The notes under the pieces: generated by a model
Databases searched by the model: none
What the model was told of the DNA's origin: nothing
Seen by the model: only the letters and a program-made list of their open reading frames with translations
Assembly (NCBI GenBank): GCA_046347195.1
Contig: JAXMGQ010000007.1
Span: forward strand, 71,471 to 135,470
DNA from: TMP-86 sp046347195
Lineage (GTDB): Bacteria; Pseudomonadota; Gammaproteobacteria; Steroidobacterales; Steroidobacteraceae
Direction of reading: 5' to 3'
Length of the DNA: 64,000 nucleotides
Translations under genes and position numbers: made by a program
Part shown: piece by piece, positions 1 through 7,205 of the stretch
How positions within the stretch are numbered: position 1 is the stretch's first letter
Layout: each line of letters starts with the position of its first letter

Positions 1-1
1 A

Positions 2-445
2 GGCCTTGCGATCACCGGTGATGCCATCTCGGGCGAGGCGGCCATCGGCGGAAGCCCGGGCGCGATCGCGCCGTGGACGGTATCGCTGGGACTGCAATAC
101 CGGTTCCCCAATATCGGCGATGGCGGCTTCGTGCGCTTCGACTACCAGTATCAGAGCCGCAACAACTGGCCGGCGGTGAGCCAGGATCCGCGCTCCTCGC
201 AATTCTCTCCCTACACCTACACCGTGCCGTCCAACAAGTTCGCCTCGTTGCGTGCCGGCGCTGCGTTCGGGGGGTGGGATGTCTCGCTGTTCGTGGACAA
301 TCTGTTCGACACCCGCACGACGACCAACTACCTGAGTTCCGTGGTCGATCCGTACTTCCCCGGCGGCAATCCGCCGAATCCGATGTACACGAGCTTCACC
401 TACCGGCCGCGCACCATCGGCCTCACCGCCAGCTTCCGACGGTGA
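2..445 (+). CDS. TonB-dependent receptor, C-terminal end (partial)
   Basis: Only the last 147 codons lie in the window; the reading frame is open from the left edge. The residues show the alternating pattern of outer-membrane beta strands, including the segment VSLFVDNLFDTRTTTNY, typical of the last strands of TonB-dependent receptors. It ends in GLTASFRR, with a near-terminal Phe as in barrel proteins. The family moves iron complexes, vitamins, sugars or phosphorylated compounds across the outer membrane using TonB energy. The substrate cannot be read from this fragment. The stop overlaps the start of the next gene (TGATG), so the two are probably co-translated. Confidence 0.8.
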   Translation, partial: GLAITGDAISGEAAIGGSPGAIAPWTVSLGLQYRFPNIGDGGFVRFDYQYQSRNNWPAVSQDPRSSQFSPYTYTVPSNKFASLRAGAAFGGWDVSLFVDNLFDTRTTTNYLSSVVDPYFPGGNPPNPMYTSFTYRPRTIGLTASFRR

Positions 446-2148
446 TGGTCATGACACGGCAGACCGGCTGGCGCCCCGCGAAGCTCGCGACGATCATGGT
501 GCTCGCGGTCTCGATGCTGCTCGGGAGCTGCGTGCGGCGCGAGCTGCGCATCGTGCCGCCGGATGCAGCCGCGCGCACGACCGCTGCGCTGCGCGCGCGC
601 ATCGACACCATCGTGGTCATCTACGCGGAGAACCGTTCCTTCGACAACCTGTTCGGGAAATTCCCCGGCGCCGAAGGCGTGTCGGCCATGATCGATGCCA
701 ATGGCGAACCGACGGCTGCCTACGTGCCCCAGCGCGATCGCGACGGCAGCGTGCTGGCGGAACTGCCGAAGACCTGGGAAGGCGTCACGGCGCAGGGCGT
801 ACAACCGGCGGTCACCGAGCAGCAGAGCGCGGGGCTGCCCAACGCGCCCTTCGCCATCGAGACGGGGTTCTTCCGGCATTCGCCGGTGCGCCTCGGCAGT
901 GATGTCGTGACGCGCGACCTGTATCACCGGTTCTTCGAGAACCAGATGCAGATCGGCTCGGGGGGCAACGAAGGCTTCGCTGCCTGGTCGGATGCCGGCG
1001 GCCTCACCATGGGTCACTACGGCGCCCATCACTCCGCGCTGATCGAGCTGGCGAAGCGTTACACGCTGGCCGATCACTTCTTCCAGGGGGCCTTCGGCGG
1101 CTCGTTCCTGAACCACCAGTACCTCATCTGCGCCTGCGCGCCGGAATACCCCCAGGCCAATACCTCGCCCGCCAAGCCGCGCATCACGGCGCTGGAGCGC
1201 GATGCGCAGGGGCGGGCGCTGCCGCGGCTGGCGCTGGCGGCCACATCGCCCCGATCAGCGCTGCAAGGTCCGCCGAAGTACGTGAGCAGCAGCTCGATCG
1301 CGCCGGCCGACTACTTCGGTGACGGGCGCTTCCATGCCATCAACACGATGCAGCCGCCTTACCAGCCCAGCGCAGCACCGCCGGCGCGTGATGATGTCTC
1401 GCTCGCCCATGCGGACCCGCTGCTGCCGGTCACGCTTCCGGCACAGACGGCCGCCACGGTGGGCGACCAGCTCGATTCGCGCGGCGTGAGCTGGGCGTGG
1501 TACGCCGGCGCCTGGAACAGCGCCGTGGCCGATGGCCGGCAGCCTGCCGATGTGCCGCGCAAGGTCATCTACACCCCCTCGACACCCGCGGGCGCGCCGG
1601 ATTTCCAGCCGCATCACCAGCCGTTCAACTACTACGCCGCCTTCGATCCCATCGCCCACGCCGACGCACGCGCGACCCACCTGAAGGACTACGAGGACCT
1701 GGTGTCGGACGCCGAGCGTGGCCGGCTGCCGCAGGTGGTCTTCTACAAGCCGCAGGGGAACCTCAACCAGCATCCGGGTTACGCCTCGATCGCGGATGGC
1801 GATGTGCACATCGCGGAGCTGGTCGCGCGCCTGGCGAAGTCGCCTCAATGGCCGCGCATGCTCATCGTGATCACCTACGATGAGTTCGGCGGCTTCTGGG
1901 ACCACCTGCGCCCGCCGCATGGCGACCTGCTGGGGCCGGGCACGCGCATCCCGGCCATCATCGTCTCGCCGGTGGCACGACGCGGCCACGTCGACCACAC
2001 GCCCTATGACACGGGCTCGGTGCTGCGGCTGATCGGCCGGCGCTTCGACTTGCCGAAGCTCCCCGGTCTCGCGCAGCGTGACGCCGCGCTCGCCGCGCAT
2101 GGCGAGCCGCCGATGGGAGACCTGACCGAGGCGTTGCGGCTGCCCTGA
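445..2148 (+). CDS. phosphoesterase-family lipoprotein (acid phosphatase / phospholipase C type)
   Basis: A 567-aa protein. The ATG at 445 was chosen because it overlaps the receptor stop and gives a lipoprotein signal ending in LLGSC (Cys29). The sequence ENRSFDNLFGKFPGA near residues 60-77 is the N-terminal metal-site motif of the phosphoesterase family that includes AcpA acid phosphatases and bacterial phospholipases C. Later motifs ITYDEFGGFWDH and PAIIVSPVARRGHVDHTPYD supply the remaining conserved metal-binding residues. It probably acts in the periplasm or at the outer membrane, releasing phosphate or a head group from phosphoesters. Substrate is unknown. Pairing with the receptor suggests capture of a phosphorylated nutrient, which is inference. 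Confidence 0.85.
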   Translation: MVMTRQTGWRPAKLATIMVLAVSMLLGSCVRRELRIVPPDAAARTTAALRARIDTIVVIYAENRSFDNLFGKFPGAEGVSAMIDANGEPTAAYVPQRDRDGSVLAELPKTWEGVTAQGVQPAVTEQQSAGLPNAPFAIETGFFRHSPVRLGSDVVTRDLYHRFFENQMQIGSGGNEGFAAWSDAGGLTMGHYGAHHSALIELAKRYTLADHFFQGAFGGSFLNHQYLICACAPEYPQANTSPAKPRITALERDAQGRALPRLALAATSPRSALQGPPKYVSSSSIAPADYFGDGRFHAINTMQPPYQPSAAPPARDDVSLAHADPLLPVTLPAQTAATVGDQLDSRGVSWAWYAGAWNSAVADGRQPADVPRKVIYTPSTPAGAPDFQPHHQPFNYYAAFDPIAHADARATHLKDYEDLVSDAERGRLPQVVFYKPQGNLNQHPGYASIADGDVHIAELVARLAKSPQWPRMLIVITYDEFGGFWDHLRPPHGDLLGPGTRIPAIIVSPVARRGHVDHTPYDTGSVLRLIGRRFDLPKLPGLAQRDAALAAHGEPPMGDLTEALRLP

Positions 2149-2171
2149 AGCGCGCGCCTCGCCGGCCGCGC

Positions 2172-3497
2172 CTAGTTTTCGGCGGACCGGTCCGCGGTTG
2201 GCTGGCCGTCCTGCAGGTAGGTCACACCCTGTTTCATCACGAAGCGCACCTGCTGCATGAGGTGGATGTCCTCGAGCGGATTGCCGGGCACGGCCACGAC
2301 GTCGGCGAACTTGCCCGGCGTGAGCGAGCCGATCTCCTTCTCGTGCCGCAGGAGCGTGGCAGCATTCAGCGTGGCCGCCTGCAAGGCCGCCGCCGCCGGA
2401 ATGCCGGCCTGGACCATCAGCACGAACTCGCCGGCATTGCGGCCATGGGGGTAGACCCCGGCATCGGTGCCGAAGGCCATCTTCACGCCGGCCTTGTAGG
2501 CTCGGCCGGCGGTGCCGGCGATCTGTGCGCCGATGGCGATCGCCTTGGCCGCCACTTGCGGTGGGAAGAAGCCGGGGGTCCTGGCCTTCTCGGCGACGAA
2601 GGCGCCGGCGGAGATGGTGGGCACGTACCAGGTACCGCGTTCCTTCATCAGCCGGATGTCCTCCTCGTTCATCAGCGTGCCGTGCTCGATCGAATCGACG
2701 CCGGCGAGGACGGCGCGGCGGATCCCTTCCGCTCCATGCGCATGCGCGGCCACCGTGAAGCCGTAATCGTGCGCCGTGCTCACCACCGCTTTGACCTCCT
2801 CGAGCGTCATCTGCGAGTTGTCGCCGCTGAGACCCGGATCGAGAACACCACCCGACGGCATGATCTTGATCAGGTCATCGCCGCGCTTGTAATGCTCGCG
2901 CACGGCGAGGGCCGCCTGCTCGGGTGAATCGATGATGCCCTCGCGTGGACCCGGCGTGCCGGCCAGGTCCTGGCGGTAGCCATTGGTCGGGTCGGCGTGT
3001 CCTCCGGTGGAGCCGATGGCCCGACCGGCGGTGAAGATGCGCGGCCCCACGAGCTCGCCCGCGTTGATCGCATTGCGCAGGGCGAGCACCTCGTCGTTTC
3101 GGTCACCCAGGTTTCGCACGGTGGTGAAGCCGGCGAGCAGCGTGCGGCGCGCATAGACGGTGGAGCGGACCGCGAAGTCGGCGATGTTCCAGTGGAAGTC
3201 GTCGGTGTAGGTGGTCGGGCTCTGCTGCATGCTCAGGTGCGTGTGGCTGTCGATGAGCCCGGGCAGGCAGCTGAGCTGCGACAGGTCGATGATCTCGGCG
3301 CCATCGGGAGAGCTTCGACCTTCCTCGATACGCAGGATCTTCCCCCCATCGATGATGATCGTGGCCGCTCCCGCCATGCGCCCCGCCAGGCTGTCGAACC
3401 AGTGCCCGCACTGCAGGGCCAGCGGCCGTGCGGCGGCCTGCGCGCCCGCGCCAACACCCAGCAGAACGACGCCGGCCAGCCAAGTATTCGTCTTCAT
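2172..3497 (-). CDS. secreted metal-dependent amidohydrolase (prolidase-like)
   Basis: A 441-aa protein of the amidohydrolase superfamily. The start at 3497 has an AGGAG site and gives a cleavable signal peptide ending near AQA. Metal-site motifs are intact: LIDSHTHLS, the Lys of IKIMPSGG (the carboxylated-lysine position), HAHG, SIEHGT and GTDAGVYPHG. Family members related to Xaa-Pro dipeptidases or imidazolonepropionase hydrolyse C-terminal or cyclic amides, and many exported ones are dipeptidases. The substrate is not predictable here. It converges on the phosphoesterase gene and is divergent from the methyltransferase-like gene, sharing a 61-bp intergenic stretch with it. Confidence 0.85.
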   Translation of the reverse strand: MKTNTWLAGVVLLGVGAGAQAAARPLALQCGHWFDSLAGRMAGAATIIIDGGKILRIEEGRSSPDGAEIIDLSQLSCLPGLIDSHTHLSMQQSPTTYTDDFHWNIADFAVRSTVYARRTLLAGFTTVRNLGDRNDEVLALRNAINAGELVGPRIFTAGRAIGSTGGHADPTNGYRQDLAGTPGPREGIIDSPEQAALAVREHYKRGDDLIKIMPSGGVLDPGLSGDNSQMTLEEVKAVVSTAHDYGFTVAAHAHGAEGIRRAVLAGVDSIEHGTLMNEEDIRLMKERGTWYVPTISAGAFVAEKARTPGFFPPQVAAKAIAIGAQIAGTAGRAYKAGVKMAFGTDAGVYPHGRNAGEFVLMVQAGIPAAAALQAATLNAATLLRHEKEIGSLTPGKFADVVAVPGNPLEDIHLMQQVRFVMKQGVTYLQDGQPTADRSAEN

Positions 3498-3558
3498 GAG
3501 TGCTCCTGCGATGAGGTGCACGAAGTCTAGCGTGCGCCGGCGCGATACACTGGATGAT

Positions 3559-4389
3559 GTGAACCACAGGCCGGCGACTCCAGCCACGAATGCAACGGAA
3601 GGACAGGCCGGGCAGGGTGCTTTCACCTGGCGGCAACGCCTGCGCTCCTGGCGCAACTCGCTGGGCCTCTCGCTCTCGCAGCGCCTGCGTGGCTCGCGAG
3701 GCGAGTACCGCGAGCGACCCTGCGGCCGGTTGATTTCCGTTGATGCGCGCATCGACGGTCGGATCCGGGCGCTCCAGGAGCGGTACGCGGTGCGCTTCGA
3801 GTCCACGCTGAACTCGCGCACCAGCCTCAACAACTACGCCTACCTCGAGCTGCTCGATCGGGCCTTCGATGCCGCGGGCGAGGCGGCCCCCCGTCCGGGA
3901 CGGCTGACGGATGTGGGTTGCGCGAGCTTCTGGTATGCGGCGGCCCTGCATGCTTTCTTCCGGCCGGGTGAGCTGGCGGGGTTCGAAATCGAGGGTTACC
4001 GGCGCTTCTGGAATGGCCATACCCGGGCCGACTACGCGAGGGGGTATGCCGGCGCGTTGCCCGGGGGGCGCTTCGTGGCCGCCGATTATGGCTCGGTGGA
4101 TGCGCCGGCCGACCTCATCTCCTGCTGGTATCCCTTCCTCACCGCAGCCCCGCTGCTGGCCTGGGGTCTGCCTCTCAAGCTGCTGAAACCAGTGGAATTA
4201 TTCGAAAGCATCGGGCGCAATCTTGCCTCCGGCGGCGCCGTTCTCCTCGTCAACCACGGCCAGCGCGAGGCGGCGCTGGCGGCAGGACACGCCGAGCGTG
4301 CGGGATTGCACCGGCAATGGATCCGGGCCGAGGCCGATCCTCTTGTTCCGCGGCTCGAACCACCCGTGGCAAGTTATTGGCGGCGCTGA
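3559..4389 (+). CDS. SAM-dependent methyltransferase-like protein
   Basis: About 276 aa if translation begins at the GTG at 3559; the start is uncertain because no ATG or clear ribosome site is present. The middle holds a weak class I methyltransferase motif I (LTDVGCASFWYAAALHAFF), then FEIEGYRRF as a possible acidic motif II and ASGGAVLLVNHG in the position of motif V/VI. The glycine loop is poor (DVGCASF rather than DxGxGxG), so cofactor binding is not assured. The first 60 residues are basic and probably unfolded. It is transcribed away from the amidohydrolase gene. Function is unknown. Confidence 0.55.
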   Translation: MNHRPATPATNATEGQAGQGAFTWRQRLRSWRNSLGLSLSQRLRGSRGEYRERPCGRLISVDARIDGRIRALQERYAVRFESTLNSRTSLNNYAYLELLDRAFDAAGEAAPRPGRLTDVGCASFWYAAALHAFFRPGELAGFEIEGYRRFWNGHTRADYARGYAGALPGGRFVAADYGSVDAPADLISCWYPFLTAAPLLAWGLPLKLLKPVELFESIGRNLASGGAVLLVNHGQREAALAAGHAERAGLHRQWIRAEADPLVPRLEPPVASYWRR

Positions 4390-4406
4390 ATTAGTTGCTG
4401 TATAGT
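4377..4406 (+). promoter_or_regulatory. promoter of the RRM protein gene
   Basis: TTGGCG (4377-4382), an 18-base spacer and TATAGT (4401-4406) form a sigma-70-like promoter at the very end of the upstream gene. Transcription would start near 4414 and leave a leader of about 160 nt before the ATG at 4575. Confidence 0.5.
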
Positions 4407-4574
4407 CGCCCGCGGTTCGCTGAACCCTCTTTGTCCGTTGTTTCCTGGTCCCAGCGCGACGTCGCGTCACCTTGGCCACAACCTACATGGCAGGTTTTCG
4501 ATCCCGGGTGACCGGCGTGATGTTCGCGACCGGCCAGTGTTCGTTTTGTTCTCTCTCTCGCAGGTATTTTTCGT
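4407..4574 (+). promoter_or_regulatory. long 5' leader of the RRM protein gene
   Basis: About 160 nt of untranslated leader with no credible ORF. It contains the perfect 12-base palindrome CGCGACGTCGCG at 4455-4466 and a pyrimidine-rich stretch just before the start codon, where the ribosome site (GCAGG) is weak. Long structured leaders are typical of cold-shock RNA-chaperone genes. A thermosensing role is inference. Confidence 0.4.
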
Positions 4575-4862
4575 ATGACGAAGATGTATGTTGGCAATCT
4601 GCCGTTCTCCATGGACGAGGCCGCTGTCCGGGCCCTGTTCGAAAAGCACGGCGCAGTGCAGTCGGTGGCGCTGATCAACGATCGCGAAACCGGACGGCCG
4701 CGCGGCTTCGGCTTCGTGGAGATGGCGAGTGCCGATGCCGCTCGCGCCATGCAGGCGCTGAATGGCCAGGAAATCGGTGGTCGCGCATTGAAGGTCAACG
4801 AGGCCCAGGAGCGCACCGGCGGCGGTGGCGGCGGTGGTGGCCGCGGCCCGAAGCGCTGGTAA
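4575..4862 (+). CDS. RRM RNA-binding protein (cold-inducible type)
   Basis: A 95-aa protein made of one RNA recognition motif (residues 2-78) and a short glycine-rich tail ending in GRGPKRW. Both RNA-contact motifs are present: RNP2 as MYVGNLP at the N terminus and RNP1 as RGFGFVEM near residues 42-49. Small bacterial RRM proteins of this layout bind single-stranded RNA and are often induced by cold. It has its own promoter, a long leader and a strong terminator, so it is a single-gene unit. RNA targets are unknown. Confidence 0.9.
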   Translation: MTKMYVGNLPFSMDEAAVRALFEKHGAVQSVALINDRETGRPRGFGFVEMASADAARAMQALNGQEIGGRALKVNEAQERTGGGGGGGGRGPKRW

Positions 4863-4891
4863 GGCGCCGGGACGGATCCTTGAGTTGATCC

Positions 4892-4924
4892 CGAAGGCCG
4901 CTCGCAAGAGCGGCCTTCGTCTTT
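4892..4924 (+). terminator. Rho-independent terminator after the RRM gene
   Basis: A 12-bp perfect stem (CGAAGGCCGCTC paired with GAGCGGCCTTCG) closed by a GCAA tetraloop and followed by a T-rich tail (TCTTTT). It sits 30 bases after the stop codon. Confidence 0.9.
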
Positions 4925-5008
4925 TGGCCGGAAGTCCCGGATGGCGTGGGAGGCGGCCTTCCCGCGCGTGCATCGTCGTGGCGCTTTCCTTTCATCCCAT
5001 GATTTCCT

Positions 5009-5014
5009 TATAAT
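5009..5014 (+). promoter_or_regulatory. -10 element of the rimP-nusA operon promoter
   Basis: A consensus TATAAT at 5009-5014. The -35 region 17 bases upstream (TTCCTT) is weak. A transcript starting near 5021 would carry a leader of about 170 nt before rimP. Confidence 0.55.
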
Positions 5015-5020
5015 CGCGGG

Positions 5021-5156
5021 CTTCGGCGGGGCGGGCCTTGTGCGCCTGTTCCGCGGGCCACGCCAGGGGCCCAGTCGAACGCTTTGTCGTGCAGCGTCCC
5101 GCGCCTTTCGGCCTGGACGGCTGCGTTGCAAGAGGGGGCCGCTGGTCCCCTTTTTG
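5021..5156 (+). promoter_or_regulatory. rimP leader with intrinsic-terminator attenuator
   Basis: The leader ends in a hairpin at 5133-5151 (8 bp with one G-T pair, 3-base loop) followed directly by five Ts, placed 35 bases before the rimP start. This is the layout of the rimP leader, a cis-regulatory attenuator described upstream of rimP-nusA-infB in gammaproteobacteria. The operon encodes NusA, which acts on pausing and termination, so feedback by NusA is plausible but not shown. The leader contains no tRNA, unlike the E. coli operon, which begins with metY. Confidence 0.65.
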
Positions 5157-5190
5157 TTTCTGGGGTCAACGCCCCGCGGGGAGCTTTCCG

Positions 5191-5643
5191 GTGGCGGATT
5201 TGCGCGAGGTGCTCCTGCCGATGCTCGAGCCGGTGGTGGAAGCCCGGGGATTCGAGCTGGTGGAAGTGGAGTTCGCGTCGGGTGGACGGGGAGGAACCTT
5301 GCGGCTGTACATAGATTCGGCCGCCGGCGTCACCGTCGAGGATTGCGCGCGCGTGAGCCACGCGGTGAGCGAGGCTCTCGAGGTGCAGGATCCGATCCCG
5401 GGGCATTACACCCTCGAGGTTTCATCACCCGGCTTCGACCGGGTGCTGCGCAAGCGCGAGCATTTCGAGCGCTTCGTCGGGGAACGGGTGGCGGTGGAGA
5501 TGCGGCTGCCGCTCGATGGGCGCAGGCGCTTCGCGGGGACGCTGAGCGCGGTCACGCAGACCCGCATCGAGGTCGAGGTGGATGGCCGGAAGTACGAACT
5601 GCCTCTGGATGGGATCCAGAAGGCGAGGTTGAAACCGGCATGA
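5191..5643 (+). CDS. rimP: ribosome maturation factor RimP
   Basis: A 150-aa protein from a GTG start chosen for the GGGGAG site 7 bases upstream and for the usual family length. The N-terminal domain (LLPMLEPVVEARGFELVEVEF) and the SSPGFDRVL motif near residues 80-88 are diagnostic. The C-terminal half (FAGTLSAV...VEVDGRKYELPL) is the SH3-like domain. RimP binds the 30S subunit and promotes 3' domain assembly through S12 and S19. It is the first gene of the nusA operon and lies directly behind the attenuator. Confidence 0.95.
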   Translation: MADLREVLLPMLEPVVEARGFELVEVEFASGGRGGTLRLYIDSAAGVTVEDCARVSHAVSEALEVQDPIPGHYTLEVSSPGFDRVLRKREHFERFVGERVAVEMRLPLDGRRRFAGTLSAVTQTRIEVEVDGRKYELPLDGIQKARLKPA

Positions 5644-5688
5644 GTCGAGGCGCGGTGCGCGCCCGGAGTTGGACGAGGAGTTGGGTCG

Positions 5689-7194
5689 ATGAACAAAGAA
5701 ATTCTGATGGCGGTGGACGCCGTGTCGAACGAGAAGGGCGTCGACAAGGAGATCATCTTCGATGCGCTCGAGGCCGCGCTGGCATCGGCTACCCGCAAGA
5801 AGTACGGCGAAGAGCTGGACGTGCGTGTCGCCATCAACCGCAAGACCGGCGGCTACGACACCTTCCGCCGCTGGAAGGTCTTCGCCGACGATTCGAAGGA
5901 GCTCGAGTTCACCGAGCGTGAACTCCGGCTCGAGGACGCGCGCGACATCGACACCGAGGTGGAGCCGGGCGGATACGTCGAGCAGCCCATGGAATCCGTG
6001 CCCTTCGGCCGGATCCTTGCGCAGACGGCCAAGCAGGTCATCGTGCAGAAAGTGCGCGAAGCCGAGCGCGCGCAGGTGGTGGATGCCTACAAGGATCGCG
6101 CCGGCACCCTGGTCAGCGGCATCGTCAAGCGTGTCGACCGCAACGGCATCTACGTGGACCTCGGCGCGAACGCCGAAGGGTTCATCCCGCGCGAGGAGAT
6201 GATCCCGCGCGAACCGGTGCGCTCGCAGGACCGCATCAAGGCCTTCCTCAAGGAGGTGCGCTCCGAGCCGCGTGGCCCGCAGCTCTTCCTGTCCCGCACG
6301 GCGCCGGAGTTCCTGATCGAACTGTTCAAGCTCGAGGTGCCGGAAGTCGGCCAGGGGCTGATCAACATCCTGGGCGCCGCGCGTGACCCGGGTGTGCGCG
6401 CCAAGATCGCGGTGCGCAGCAACGATCCGCGCATCGACCCCGTCGGCGCCTGCGTCGGCATGCGCGGCTCGCGCGTCCAGGCGGTGTCGAACGAGATCGC
6501 CGGCGAACGCGTGGATATCATCCCCTTCGACGACAACTCCGCCCAGTTCGTCATCAACGCGATGGCGCCCGCCGAGGTGACCTCCATCGTCGTCGACGAG
6601 GACTCGCACTCCATGGACATCGCGGTCGCCGAGGACAAGCTCTCCCAGGCCATCGGCCGCGGCGGGCAGAACATCCGCCTCGCCAGCGAGCTCACCGGCT
6701 GGGAGCTCAACGTCATGAGCGAATCCCAGGCCGAGGCGAAGAGCGAGAGCGAGTCACAGTCGCTGCGCGAGACCTTCATGAAGCAGCTCGACGTGGACTC
6801 CGATGTGGCCAGCATCCTGGTGCAGGAAGGATTCTCCACCATCGAGGAGATCGCCTACGTGCCGGCGAGCGAGCTGGCCGGCATCGAGGAATTCGACGAG
6901 GAGATCATCAAGGAGCTGCGCAACCGCGCCCGCGACGTGCTGCTCACCCAGGCGATCGCGAGCGAGGAGTCCCTCGATGCCGAAGGCGCCGCTGGCCTCG
7001 TGGAAATCGTCGGGCCGGAGATGGCACGTGGCCTGTCGGGCAAGGGGGTGAAGACCCGGGACGATCTGGCCGACCTCGCGGTCGATGAGCTCGTCGAGTT
7101 CACCGGCATCGACGAGAAGCAGGCCGCCGGGTTCATCCTCGAGGCGCGCAAGCACTGGTTCGCGGAAAGCGCGGACGCAGAAGCGAAATCCTAA
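5689..7194 (+). CDS. nusA: transcription termination/antitermination factor NusA
   Basis: A 501-aa protein of full length. It has the N-terminal RNA-polymerase-binding domain (MNKEILMAVDAVSNEKG), an S1 domain (LVSGIVKRVDRNGIYVDLG), two KH domains containing VGACVGMRGSRVQ and AIGRGGQNIRLAS, and a C-terminal acidic tail with two helix-hairpin-helix-like repeats as in E. coli NusA. It modulates pausing, intrinsic termination and antitermination at rRNA operons. A GAGGAG ribosome site precedes the ATG. It lies between rimP and infB in the conserved order. Confidence 0.98.
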   Translation: MNKEILMAVDAVSNEKGVDKEIIFDALEAALASATRKKYGEELDVRVAINRKTGGYDTFRRWKVFADDSKELEFTERELRLEDARDIDTEVEPGGYVEQPMESVPFGRILAQTAKQVIVQKVREAERAQVVDAYKDRAGTLVSGIVKRVDRNGIYVDLGANAEGFIPREEMIPREPVRSQDRIKAFLKEVRSEPRGPQLFLSRTAPEFLIELFKLEVPEVGQGLINILGAARDPGVRAKIAVRSNDPRIDPVGACVGMRGSRVQAVSNEIAGERVDIIPFDDNSAQFVINAMAPAEVTSIVVDEDSHSMDIAVAEDKLSQAIGRGGQNIRLASELTGWELNVMSESQAEAKSESESQSLRETFMKQLDVDSDVASILVQEGFSTIEEIAYVPASELAGIEEFDEEIIKELRNRARDVLLTQAIASEESLDAEGAAGLVEIVGPEMARGLSGKGVKTRDDLADLAVDELVEFTGIDEKQAAGFILEARKHWFAESADAEAKS

Positions 7195-7205
7195 GGAATA
7201 TCACT

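Noticed and set aside
4990..5190. A metY-type tRNA upstream of rimP
   Set aside because: No cloverleaf or T-loop sequence could be found in the leader; only the attenuator hairpin is present.
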